DNA of 27,710 nt from positions 1 to 27,710 of the IMG/VR virus record IMGVR_UViG_3300032288_003711; one strand, given 5' to 3'. The notes under the pieces are model-generated. The model was not told the DNA's origin, searched no databases, and was given only the letters and a program-made list of their open reading frames with translations. Source of the DNA: a virus. Of this stretch, positions 15,101-22,500 are shown piece by piece; within the stretch, counting starts at the first letter, position 1; each line of letters begins with the position of its first letter. Both the position numbers and the translations under genes were made by a program.

Positions 15101-16444
15101 ATGAATATCTACCTAAGCGGGATCACAAGGGACGAGAACTACGAGGTCTTAGAGGGCATCAGCGCAGCGCCTCTGGTGATTGACTACTCCTACACCAAGA
15201 CGCGCGACCGCGCCCTCCTAGAGCGTCTGAGGGAGAGCCGCAGACTCATGGCGCACATAGACACCTTGAAGATGGAGGCGGCGTGTGAGCGCGCAGGCGC
15301 AGCTGCTCAAGCGTCAAAACTCAATCACATGATGGAGCAGTACGCTGAGTGGGCGCATCAAAATCTTGACCTACTTGACCTCGTGATCTGTCCACAACCG
15401 AAGGTCAACGGCTGTTATTGGGAGTTCTCAGATGCGGTTAAGGCGAAGGGCATCTACAGCGTCAAGACCGCCACGCGCGCAGAGGCGCTCTCAGCCCTTG
15501 AGGAGTATCTGCTGATAACCACTCTGGGCGAGATGCCCGCCACCGATATGCGCGCCATCAATACAGCCACAGGGCGCGCGTGCTTCCATACCCACGCCTC
15601 CATCACCAAAGATGAAGTGATGAGTGGCCTGTATGCTTCAGGCGCGACCTCTAGTTGGCTGAGTGGCGCTAAGTTCGGCAACACCTACGAGTATGTGGGC
15701 GCTCTCAAGATGACCACACACCACGGCTCTAAGGGCAGCGGCAAGGCTGTGCGCGATCACCTCAAGGGCAAGTGCGCGCGCCTCGGGATTGACCACTCTC
15801 TGCTCATGCAGGACGACAGGCTCACCGTCAACACATGGAACGCCCATCAGTGGATCCTGTTCATCAACGATGCCGCCCCCTCATCCGCGCTCACGGTACA
15901 GGCAGACACTTTTCAACAACTTTCAGAGGATGACCTCACCCTCGCTGTAAGTACCTCAAACGCCTTAACAACTCCGCAACAACAGCCCACAACCCTTGCA
16001 ACCCAAGAGGCGGGTGGAGCATATCTGAGGGTCTGCAACTCGTGCTTCTTGAGCGCCACCTGCCCCGCCTACAAGCCCGATGCGAACTGCTCAGTCTCTA
16101 CACGCCCGCGCGTAGATACCCCAGAGGACTTACAGCAACTCCTCAACCGAGTCATAGAGATACAGGGCGAGCGCGTCATGTTCTCCGCCTTCGCTGAGAA
16201 GAACCAGAACATGGGACTCAACCCCGATGTCTCTAGAGAGATACAGACCCTCACCAAAATCGTGAAAGAAGCGAAGGAAATCATGGCCCCCATCTCTGAG
16301 GAAATCACCATCAAGGCGCGCGGGCCAAGCGTGATGAATAGTCTGTTCGGCGGCTACGGCAGAGCAGGTGGAGGGGGCGGGTCTAAGCCCTCTCAGTCAG
16401 AAGCGATTATTGATGTCTCACCATTGGATGTTAAGAAAAAATGA
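15101..16444 (+). CDS. large two-part phage protein with C-terminal cysteine cluster
   Basis: 447 residues, GGAG six bases upstream. N-terminal ~120 residues (MNIYLSGITRDENYEVLEGI, PLVIDYSYTK, HQNLDLLDLVICPQ) remind me of alpha/beta barrel starts in phage TGT/DpdA-like proteins, but I see no catalytic residues and hold this lightly. A basic glycine-rich stretch (HHGSKGSGK) lies near 235. The C-terminal part has a Cys cluster (RVCNSCFLSATCPAY, then Cys after DAN), followed by a helical segment (VIEIQGERVMFSAF, SREIQTLTKIVKEAKEIM), a module I recall from other phages. A Gly-rich linker ends the protein. Function unknown. It overlaps nrdA through ATGA. Confidence 0.75.
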   Translation: MNIYLSGITRDENYEVLEGISAAPLVIDYSYTKTRDRALLERLRESRRLMAHIDTLKMEAACERAGAAAQASKLNHMMEQYAEWAHQNLDLLDLVICPQPKVNGCYWEFSDAVKAKGIYSVKTATRAEALSALEEYLLITTLGEMPATDMRAINTATGRACFHTHASITKDEVMSGLYASGATSSWLSGAKFGNTYEYVGALKMTTHHGSKGSGKAVRDHLKGKCARLGIDHSLLMQDDRLTVNTWNAHQWILFINDAAPSSALTVQADTFQQLSEDDLTLAVSTSNALTTPQQQPTTLATQEAGGAYLRVCNSCFLSATCPAYKPDANCSVSTRPRVDTPEDLQQLLNRVIEIQGERVMFSAFAEKNQNMGLNPDVSREIQTLTKIVKEAKEIMAPISEEITIKARGPSVMNSLFGGYGRAGGGGGSKPSQSEAIIDVSPLDVKKK

Positions 16445-18165
16445 GCGACCTAAACCCACCAAACAACGGCTTTCAGTTCTCAGACCACGCGCTCTCTCTG
16501 CTAGAGAACTACTACATGAACCAGAGCGAGAAGCCCACAGAGGCTCTACGGCGCGCGGCTTACGCCTACGCCAACAACCCCGCCCTCGCAGAGCGCGTCT
16601 ATCAGTACGCCCTCAACGGCTGGTTCATGTTCTCCTCGCCCATACTCTCAAACGCAGGGAGGACAGGTATGCCCATCTCCTGCTTCCTCACCTATGTGGA
16701 CGACACCATTGAGGGACTCCTGAGCCACACCAATGAACTCCGCATGATGAGCGTGATCGGTGGGGGTGTGGGTGGTCATTGGAGCGATGTGCGCGCTGTC
16801 TCCAAGAAGGCTCCAGGGCCTATCCCCTTCCTCAAGACTGTGGACGCAGATGTGGTGGCGTATCGTCAAGGGAGCGTGCGCCGTGGCTCCTACGCCGCCT
16901 ACATAGACATCAGCCACCCAGACATCTTGGAGTTCGCCTCTATACGCCTCCCCACAGGCGGTGACCCCAACCGCAAGTGCTTCAACCTGCACAACGCCAT
17001 CAACATCTCAGATGAGTTTATGCAGGCTGTGGTGAACGGCGCTCAGTGGAACCTCATTGACCCTCACTCCAAAGAGGTGCGCGACACCGTTGACGCGCGC
17101 GAACTCTGGCAGAGGCTGTTGGAGATCCGCTTCCGCACAGGTGAGCCTTACCTGTGCTTTATTGACACCGCCAACCGCGCCCTCCCTCAGAGCCTCAAGG
17201 ATAAGGGGCTGCGTATCAACGGCTCCAACCTCTGCTCTGAGATATTCCTCCCCACCGCCGCTGATCGCTCCGCTGTGTGCTGTCTCAGTTCTGTCAATGT
17301 GGAGAGGTTTGATGATTGGTGCGACACCAACATGGTCAGCGACCTCATAGAGTTCCTAGACGATGTGTTGCAATACTTCATTGACCACGCCCCCAAGAGC
17401 CTCGCGCGCGCTATCTACAGCGCCTCACGCGAGCGTTCTCTCGGTCTAGGCGCGATGGGGTTCCACGCCTATCTCCAGAGCCGTATGATCCCCTTTGAGG
17501 GCCTCTACGCCACCATACAGAACCACCGCATATTCAGCACCATCAAGAGGCAGGCAGAGGAGGCTTCGCGCCGACTCGCCCTCACCCGTGGCGAGTACCC
17601 TGACGGCATCGGCACAGGGCTACGCAACGCACATCTGCTCGCCATAGCGCCTAACAGCAACAGCGCGGTGCTTATGGACACCTCCCCGTCTATTGAGCCG
17701 TGGAAGTCTAACTCATACACACACCGCACACGCGCTGGAGCCTTCCGCACCGACAACCCCTATCTGGTGAGACTGCTCAAGACTAAAGAGGGGGTATCGG
17801 TGGAGGAGGTGATGGACAGCGTAGTCTTGAACGGAGGGTCTGTTCAGCACCTGTCGTGCTTGACAGACGATGAGAAGGCGGTGTTTAAGACCGCCTTTGA
17901 GATTGACCAGATGTGGCTTGTGGAACACGCCTCAGAGCGCCAAGAGTACATCTGCCAGGGACAGAGCCTTAACCTGTTCTTCCCCTTCGGAACCGACAAG
18001 AACTATGTGAACGCCGTCCACCTCTCAGCGTGGCGCAAGGGCCTCAAGAGCGTCTATTACTTACGCACAGAGGCTAATAAGACAGCTGAGAAGGTGAGCG
18101 AAAAGGTAGAGCGCAAGCCGCTCAAAGACTACGCCATAGAGGAGTGCCTATCATGTCAAGGCTAG
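16441..18165 (+). CDS. nrdA: ribonucleotide reductase, class I, large (alpha) subunit
   Basis: 574 residues, shorter than NrdA (761) or NrdE (~715), mainly because the ATP-cone domain is missing; dATP inhibition through that domain is therefore unlikely. Catalytic residues: Cys81 in GMPISCF, Asn263-Cys265-Glu267 in SNLCSEI, and the second redox Cys at 280/281 in AVCCLSS. The loop NSNSAVLMDTSPSIEPW is typical. The C-terminus is ECLSCQG, giving the Cys569/Cys572 pair that passes electrons from thioredoxin or glutaredoxin. The radical chain is completed by the small subunit, which starts inside this gene. Confidence 0.95.
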   Translation: MSDLNPPNNGFQFSDHALSLLENYYMNQSEKPTEALRRAAYAYANNPALAERVYQYALNGWFMFSSPILSNAGRTGMPISCFLTYVDDTIEGLLSHTNELRMMSVIGGGVGGHWSDVRAVSKKAPGPIPFLKTVDADVVAYRQGSVRRGSYAAYIDISHPDILEFASIRLPTGGDPNRKCFNLHNAINISDEFMQAVVNGAQWNLIDPHSKEVRDTVDARELWQRLLEIRFRTGEPYLCFIDTANRALPQSLKDKGLRINGSNLCSEIFLPTAADRSAVCCLSSVNVERFDDWCDTNMVSDLIEFLDDVLQYFIDHAPKSLARAIYSASRERSLGLGAMGFHAYLQSRMIPFEGLYATIQNHRIFSTIKRQAEEASRRLALTRGEYPDGIGTGLRNAHLLAIAPNSNSAVLMDTSPSIEPWKSNSYTHRTRAGAFRTDNPYLVRLLKTKEGVSVEEVMDSVVLNGGSVQHLSCLTDDEKAVFKTAFEIDQMWLVEHASERQEYICQGQSLNLFFPFGTDKNYVNAVHLSAWRKGLKSVYYLRTEANKTAEKVSEKVERKPLKDYAIEECLSCQG

Positions 18166-19121
18166 ACCAATACAGCACAGCCTATAAGCCCTTCACCGCC
18201 CCGTGGGCGATGCAGGCAGCAGAGGCTCACGAGAAAGCCCATTGGGGCGAGTGGGAGGTTCGCCTCCAAGAAGATGTCGCGCAGTGGAAGGGATCCACCA
18301 TCTCCGCTGAGGAGAAGGATCATATCACCCAAATCCTCCGCATATTCACGCAGTCTGACTGCGCGGTGGCTTCAAACTACTGCGACATCTTTATCCCCTA
18401 CTTCAAGAACAACGAGATCAGGAATATGCTCCTCTCGTTCGCCAACCGAGAGGGGACGCATCAGCGCGCATACAGCCTGCTCAACGATACTCTGGGCATG
18501 GGTGAGGGCGAGTACAGCGCCTTCCTCAAACTCTCTCAGATGAGAGATAAGATCGCGTTTATGGTGACCCCCGCTGAGACTCCCTCTAACGACCAAGAGC
18601 GCATCAGTTTTGAACTCGCGCGGTCGGTCTGCAACGAGGGCATGAGCCTGTTCAGCGCCTTTGTGATGCTCCTCAACTATCAACGCTTCGGCAAGATGCG
18701 CGGGATGTGTGAGGTGGTGGAGTGGTCTATCAGAGACGAAACGATGCACATTGAGGGCATGACCAAACTGTTCCACGCCTTCGTGGAGGAGAACCCCTCA
18801 GTCGTCACCGATAACCTCAAAGCCTTCATCTATCGCAACTACACCACAGCCGTCAGCCTAGAGTTCGCTCTGATTGACCTGGTGTATGACGGCGCGCAGG
18901 TCATCTGCGACCTCGCAGCTGAAGATGTGAAGCAGTATGTGAAGTACCTCGCCGACCGCCGCCTGCTCCAACTTGGACTGAAGCCTATCTTCAACCAAAA
19001 GGACAACCCCCTCAAGTGGGTGGATTGGATCGTAAGTGGAGACAGTATGAAGAACTTTTTTGAGGGTGTCGTGACTTCATACTCAACGGACGGCATGACA
19101 GGGGATTGGGGCTGGGACTAA
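18153..19121 (+). CDS. nrdB: ribonucleotide reductase, class I, small (beta) subunit
   Basis: 322 residues from ATG 18153 (AGGAG eight bases upstream, in the end of nrdA; a GTG at 18144 is less likely). Metal ligands line up with E. coli NrdB: Asp69, Glu100, His103, Glu162, Glu196 and His199, and the radical Tyr is Tyr107 in REGTHQRAY. It overlaps nrdA by 13 bases. The last ~90 bases use codons unlike the rest (AGT, TTT TTT, ACT TCA), and the final peptide SYSTDGMTGDWGWD has a near copy at 20430-20466, after the homing endonuclease. This suggests the 3' end was replaced when the endonuclease arrived. Confidence 0.95.
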   Translation: MSRLDQYSTAYKPFTAPWAMQAAEAHEKAHWGEWEVRLQEDVAQWKGSTISAEEKDHITQILRIFTQSDCAVASNYCDIFIPYFKNNEIRNMLLSFANREGTHQRAYSLLNDTLGMGEGEYSAFLKLSQMRDKIAFMVTPAETPSNDQERISFELARSVCNEGMSLFSAFVMLLNYQRFGKMRGMCEVVEWSIRDETMHIEGMTKLFHAFVEENPSVVTDNLKAFIYRNYTTAVSLEFALIDLVYDGAQVICDLAAEDVKQYVKYLADRRLLQLGLKPIFNQKDNPLKWVDWIVSGDSMKNFFEGVVTSYSTDGMTGDWGWD

Positions 19122-19140
19122 AAGGCCGATCAGCAGGCGG

Positions 19141-19155
19141 ATTTACAATGTAAAT
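19141..19155. other. palindrome ATTTAC-AAT-GTAAAT upstream of the homing endonuclease
   Basis: A perfect 6-bp inverted repeat with a three-base centre (19141-19155), in the 98-base gap after nrdB, which is more A+T-rich than the surrounding DNA. It may be an operator or leader hairpin of the endonuclease. No convincing promoter hexamer pair was found. Confidence 0.4.
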
Positions 19156-19219
19156 ACTACTTGTAGAACTGTACATATCATGGCACCATCCCCAATAACT
19201 TCTTTGAAAGGGGCTGACC

Positions 19220-20296
19220 ATGAAGTGTTCGCACTATGTGTACCGCCAAGTAAATAAGGCTACAGGCGAGTATTATATCGGGAAAGGGACTTACTCTGCG
19301 CGGGATCCAGATGGGAGCAAGTATAAGGGGTCTGGCATACTGCTTCTCCGCAAAATGAGCGCACACCCTTATGACTTTGAAAAGATTATATTAAAGGAGT
19401 TTGAGTCTGAGCAGGACGCATATGAATACGAGCGCGCTATGGTGGGTGAGATGTATATTGGCGGTAGAGATCACGATCCCCTGTGCTTAAACATGAATAG
19501 CGGGGGTATGGGCACATCTTCCGACTTCATGCGGAACTATTATCGCAACCATCGCCATAGGCAGGAGCGTTCTATTGAGTCAAAGAGAAGATGGGAGCGC
19601 GCAGAGTATAGGATCAAACTGAGGGCTTCTCAGGCCCTAGTAAGGGATCAGAGGATAAAAAGGTTAAAAGAAACAATGAGCAGACCTGATGTGCAGGCAA
19701 AGATTAAAGACGGTTATAAATGCCCTATTAGGAGGGCCAAGTTGCGCGAGAAGGCCAAGCCATCTACGCTAAATATAGAGCGTGATGGGCACACAATATC
19801 CATCCCATATGGCCACCTGCGCGACTACCTTGTTCTCGGCTGGGCGCTGTGTTCAAAAGGCGTGGTCAACATACACCGCTCCGACATAGGCGTTTATTCC
19901 TGTGGTCAACACGATGTCGTAAAGCATCTAATCGTGGAGCATGGCTTCGTATTCGGGACAAACTTTGCGCTCAATCGTGTGACATACGACACAATATCTA
20001 AACTGAGCGGAGTGAAAGAAGCAAAGGCTAAGGGGCAGATGGATAAATGGTCGTGCAAGCCCGTGGTTTTAGTTGACCCAGAAGGGCAAGAGGAGGCTGT
20101 ACCTCGCCACGAGTATTTAGACCGACTAGAGAACGGATACATATTTAAGAGCGCAAGCGTTCAAGTTAGAAACCATAAACTGAAGCAGACTGCACTTGTA
20201 AGCAGAGCGAGGGCGAAGGCATTACTAGTCCTGAGAGGGGATTGGGAGTTGGGGAGCAAAAGGGGCTACCGTGCGGTGAGCGCCAAATCGGTTTGA
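19220..20296 (+). CDS. GIY-YIG homing endonuclease (Seg-like)
   Basis: 358 residues, AAAGGGG upstream of ATG 19220. The N-terminal ~95 residues are a GIY-YIG nuclease: YVYR at 6-9, YYIGKGT at 18-24, and KYKGSG and EYERAMVGE downstream for the Arg/Glu side of the site. A basic helical stretch follows (RHRQERSIESKRRWERAEYR, REKAKPST), then a C-terminal half that probably binds DNA. Codon use is looser and A+T-richer than its neighbours, a sign of recent arrival. It lies between nrdB and a leftover nrdB 3' end, so its target is probably the nrdB end. An intron is not needed, because nrdB reads through to its own stop. Confidence 0.9.
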   Translation: MKCSHYVYRQVNKATGEYYIGKGTYSARDPDGSKYKGSGILLLRKMSAHPYDFEKIILKEFESEQDAYEYERAMVGEMYIGGRDHDPLCLNMNSGGMGTSSDFMRNYYRNHRHRQERSIESKRRWERAEYRIKLRASQALVRDQRIKRLKETMSRPDVQAKIKDGYKCPIRRAKLREKAKPSTLNIERDGHTISIPYGHLRDYLVLGWALCSKGVVNIHRSDIGVYSCGQHDVVKHLIVEHGFVFGTNFALNRVTYDTISKLSGVKEAKAKGQMDKWSCKPVVLVDPEGQEEAVPRHEYLDRLENGYIFKSASVQVRNHKLKQTALVSRARAKALLVLRGDWELGSKRGYRAVSAKSV

Positions 20297-20364
20297 TGTT
20301 GCTAGGTGCTTCATCTTCTGATTTATCTAAAGGCGCGCAAAGAGAACGCGCAAGACACTAAAAC

Positions 20365-20383
20365 CAAACCGACCAGCGGTTTG
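20365..20383. other. hairpin CAAACCG/CGGTTTG in the gap after the homing endonuclease
   Basis: A 7-bp stem (20365-20371 with 20377-20383) and a five-base ACCAG loop. A weaker GCGCG/CGCGC stem lies just upstream (20333-20337/20347-20351). CGGTTTG also occurs at 20289-20295 overlapping the endonuclease stop, so the left arm could pair with either copy. No T-tract follows, so termination is doubtful; RNA folding control is possible. Confidence 0.45.
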
Positions 20384-20409
20384 CACCTCATAGAGCGAGG
20401 CTATTTAAT

Positions 20410-20469
20410 ATGAGCATGATGGATACACCCTACTCAACAAACGGCATGACAGGAGAGTGGGAGTGGTGA
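20410..20469 (+). pseudogene. nrdB: remnant of the nrdB 3' end, readable as a 19-residue mini-ORF
   Basis: From 20430 the DNA encodes PYSTNGMTGEWEW and a stop (20467-20469), matching the present nrdB C-terminus SYSTDGMTGDWGWD at 10 of 13 shared positions or with conservative changes. At DNA level about 30 of 36 bases match. An ATG at 20410 makes a 19-residue frame. The stop overlaps the GTG start of the next gene (GTGA), with AGGAG ten bases upstream, so the remnant still holds the signals that coupled the original nrdB to its downstream neighbour. Confidence 0.75.
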
Positions 20470-20726
20470 CTAAGAAGGCGAGACTCCGTACAGCGCCCAA
20501 TCGTATCCGCACTAATAAATGCTTTAAGCGTGTATTTAGGCGTGGCCCTATCGCTGACTGCGACAGCGCGATTGTGTCCATAACACCTGACGGAGTCTAT
20601 CTGTATGAGTATTGGGGGCTCGTAGAGTGCTTTCAAAACACTATGGGGTCTGAGAACGCACAGGAGTGGGTTGACTTCAATATCGTCAGACTCAAAAACG
20701 CTGCTATCGTGTACAAGTCGCTTTAA
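20466..20726 (+). CDS. small basic protein of unknown function
   Basis: 86 residues from GTG 20466, overlapping the stop of the nrdB remnant; AGGAG at 20451-20455. Residues 1-30 are strongly basic (TKKARLRTAPNRIRTNKCFK); the rest alternates strands and helices (AIVSITPDGVYLYEYWGLVE). Codon use is relaxed, like the endonuclease region. No known family. Its original coupling to nrdB suggests it belonged to the RNR operon before the endonuclease arrived. Confidence 0.65.
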   Translation: MTKKARLRTAPNRIRTNKCFKRVFRRGPIADCDSAIVSITPDGVYLYEYWGLVECFQNTMGSENAQEWVDFNIVRLKNAAIVYKSL

Positions 20727-20748
20727 GCATAAAGAGAAGGATAAGACA

Positions 20749-21564
20749 TTGAACAAGACACAGATCGCTCAGGGACTCCAGCGCCGCCTCAAGTGCGCTG
20801 TAAAGCCTATCAACGCTCTCAAGGAGCGCATCGCACAGGCAGACACCGTTCCTCCCTTTATGCCCACCTCTGACGGCGGGCGAGTGGTACTCGTCAGCAC
20901 ATGGGGCGATGACCTTGATGTGGTCAATGTGGCTAAAGTCTCCTTTGACAAGCACGACCCCTCAGTCATCGCGCATCTAGGCGAGGGCCTCACCGACCGC
21001 CAACTCTCTCTGCTCAACTTCCTCTGGAAGAACAAGCACACCTCACCCTTCCGCCATCAGTACCTCAAGTTTCAGATCACCGCCCCTATATTCGTGATGA
21101 GGCAGTGGATGAAGCACACCGTGGGGTGCGCTTGGAACGAAGCCTCTGGGCGCTACATCAAGTTCTCAGACGACTTCTACGCCCCCAAAGAGTTCCGCGC
21201 CTCAGTCAAAGACACCAAGCAAGGGAGCGGTGGCCCTATTGAGAGCGCAGAGATACAGGAGAGTGCCCTGACCGCCTATAACGACTCCCTGAGCGCCTCC
21301 TACCTCACCTATCAATATCTGCTCTCCATCGGTGTCTGTCACGAGCAGGCGCGCACCGTCATGCCACTCGCCACCATGACGCGCTGTGTGTGGACTTGTA
21401 GCCTGCAAGCCTTCCTCAACTTCTTGGAACTGAGGCTCTCCCCCCACGCGCAGTTGGAGATCCAAGAGTACGCTCAAGCCTGTCTCTCTCTCGTGATAGA
21501 TCAAGGCGACTTCATAGAGACTCTGCGCGCTGCGCTCGCCCTCTCAGACTCCCCTGAAGAGTAG
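20749..21564 (+). CDS. thyX: flavin-dependent thymidylate synthase
   Basis: 271 residues from TTG 20749, chosen because GAAGGA lies seven bases upstream; the in-phase frame extends upstream into the previous gene. ThyX features: TSPFRHQYLKFQITAPIFVMRQW, then the signature region KHTVGCAWNEASGRY, a variant of the usual RHRxxSxNExSxRY, and later QARTVMPLATMTRCVWTCSLQAFLNFLELR, where RxxxP and the Arg/Asn-type residues bind dUMP. ThyX makes dTMP from dUMP with FAD, NADPH and methylene-THF, and needs no dihydrofolate reductase. With RNR and thymidylate kinase it gives a route to dTDP. Confidence 0.93.
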   Translation: MNKTQIAQGLQRRLKCAVKPINALKERIAQADTVPPFMPTSDGGRVVLVSTWGDDLDVVNVAKVSFDKHDPSVIAHLGEGLTDRQLSLLNFLWKNKHTSPFRHQYLKFQITAPIFVMRQWMKHTVGCAWNEASGRYIKFSDDFYAPKEFRASVKDTKQGSGGPIESAEIQESALTAYNDSLSASYLTYQYLLSIGVCHEQARTVMPLATMTRCVWTCSLQAFLNFLELRLSPHAQLEIQEYAQACLSLVIDQGDFIETLRAALALSDSPEE

Positions 21565-21627
21565 ATAACAGATACAGCCCCGCCTCTCCTGTGTGCTAGG
21601 ATAGACTGCACCTTATAGGAGGGCTGT

Positions 21628-22500
21628 ATGGATCAAATCAAAGAGGTCATTGTCTCCTCTGCGCTTATTGACGAACTCTACAAGCGCGGCTCAGTCTCCA
21701 CCCCTAGCCATGTTCAATGTATGGGCTGGTTCCTGATCCTCAAGTCGGACTGTGGCAAGAGCGCCCTCGCTGCCTATCAAGGCGATACCCTCGTCTTAGT
21801 GAGTGGCAAGGCTCTCAAGACACAGAACATCTCGCCCAAAGACGCAGGGCAGACCTGCCTCATGTGGGCGTTGGATGAGTACGACATGGTGATCGCTGTG
21901 GGCGGTGCAGGCACAGGTAAGACCACCGTGGCTCTAGCGTGGGCCGTCAACCAGATGATGAAGCACAACAAGCGCATCATCCTCTGTAAGCCCACTCACT
22001 TTGTGGGCGGTAAGAGCAACGCTATCGCCGCCATACCTGGCACGCACAGGGAGAAGCTAGAAGGCTACATTGACAGTTATCTAGGCGCTCTCCGCAAGAT
22101 CATGGGCGACAACTACCTTGAGTACCTCCGCACTCTTGAGGAGTCGGGTAAGGTGATATTTCAGCCTCTTGAACTCCTGCGCGGGCTAGACTTTGAGAAC
22201 TCGGTGGTGATTATTGATGAGGCTCAGAACACCACCCCACACGACCTGATGAGCGCCATCTCGCGCGTAGGGCAGGCTTCCACCTGCATCGTCTTGGGCG
22301 ACCCCCGACAGGTGGATATTGACCTGCACCCCTCAGAGACAGGGCTGGCTGTGCTTCTCAACTCTGAGGCGATGAAGTACACCGAGATCGCCTGCGCGGT
22401 GCGCCTCAACGGACAGTACAGAGGGCCTCTCGCCACCCTCGCAGCTGAGGTCTTGGAGGAGTTCTACGCTGAGGAGGAGTTAGAGGAGGAGGAGCCTTAA
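21628..22500 (+). CDS. phoH: PhoH-like P-loop ATPase
   Basis: 290 residues, GGAGG upstream. GGAGTGKT (92-99) is Walker A, VVIIDEAQNTTPHDL (about 193-207) is Walker B with the PhoH-typical NTTP, and IVLGDPRQVDID is the downstream motif. ELLRGLDFEN replaces the usual RGRTL segment. The first ~60 residues are outside the ATPase. Phage PhoH is common but its role is unclear; an RNA helicase-like or stress-linked NTPase role has been proposed. The acidic tail (EEFYAEEELEEEEP) is unusual. The stop overlaps tail-to-tail with the reverse-strand gene through the palindrome TTAA. Confidence 0.92.
   Translation: MDQIKEVIVSSALIDELYKRGSVSTPSHVQCMGWFLILKSDCGKSALAAYQGDTLVLVSGKALKTQNISPKDAGQTCLMWALDEYDMVIAVGGAGTGKTTVALAWAVNQMMKHNKRIILCKPTHFVGGKSNAIAAIPGTHREKLEGYIDSYLGALRKIMGDNYLEYLRTLEESGKVIFQPLELLRGLDFENSVVIIDEAQNTTPHDLMSAISRVGQASTCIVLGDPRQVDIDLHPSETGLAVLLNSEAMKYTEIACAVRLNGQYRGPLATLAAEVLEEFYAEEELEEEEP

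Noticed and set aside
19122-20409. Group I intron in nrdB carrying the endonuclease
   Set aside because: nrdB reads through to a complete C-terminus and stop, the downstream part duplicates the tail instead of continuing it, and I see no clear P7-type core. A free-standing endonuclease with tail duplication fits better.
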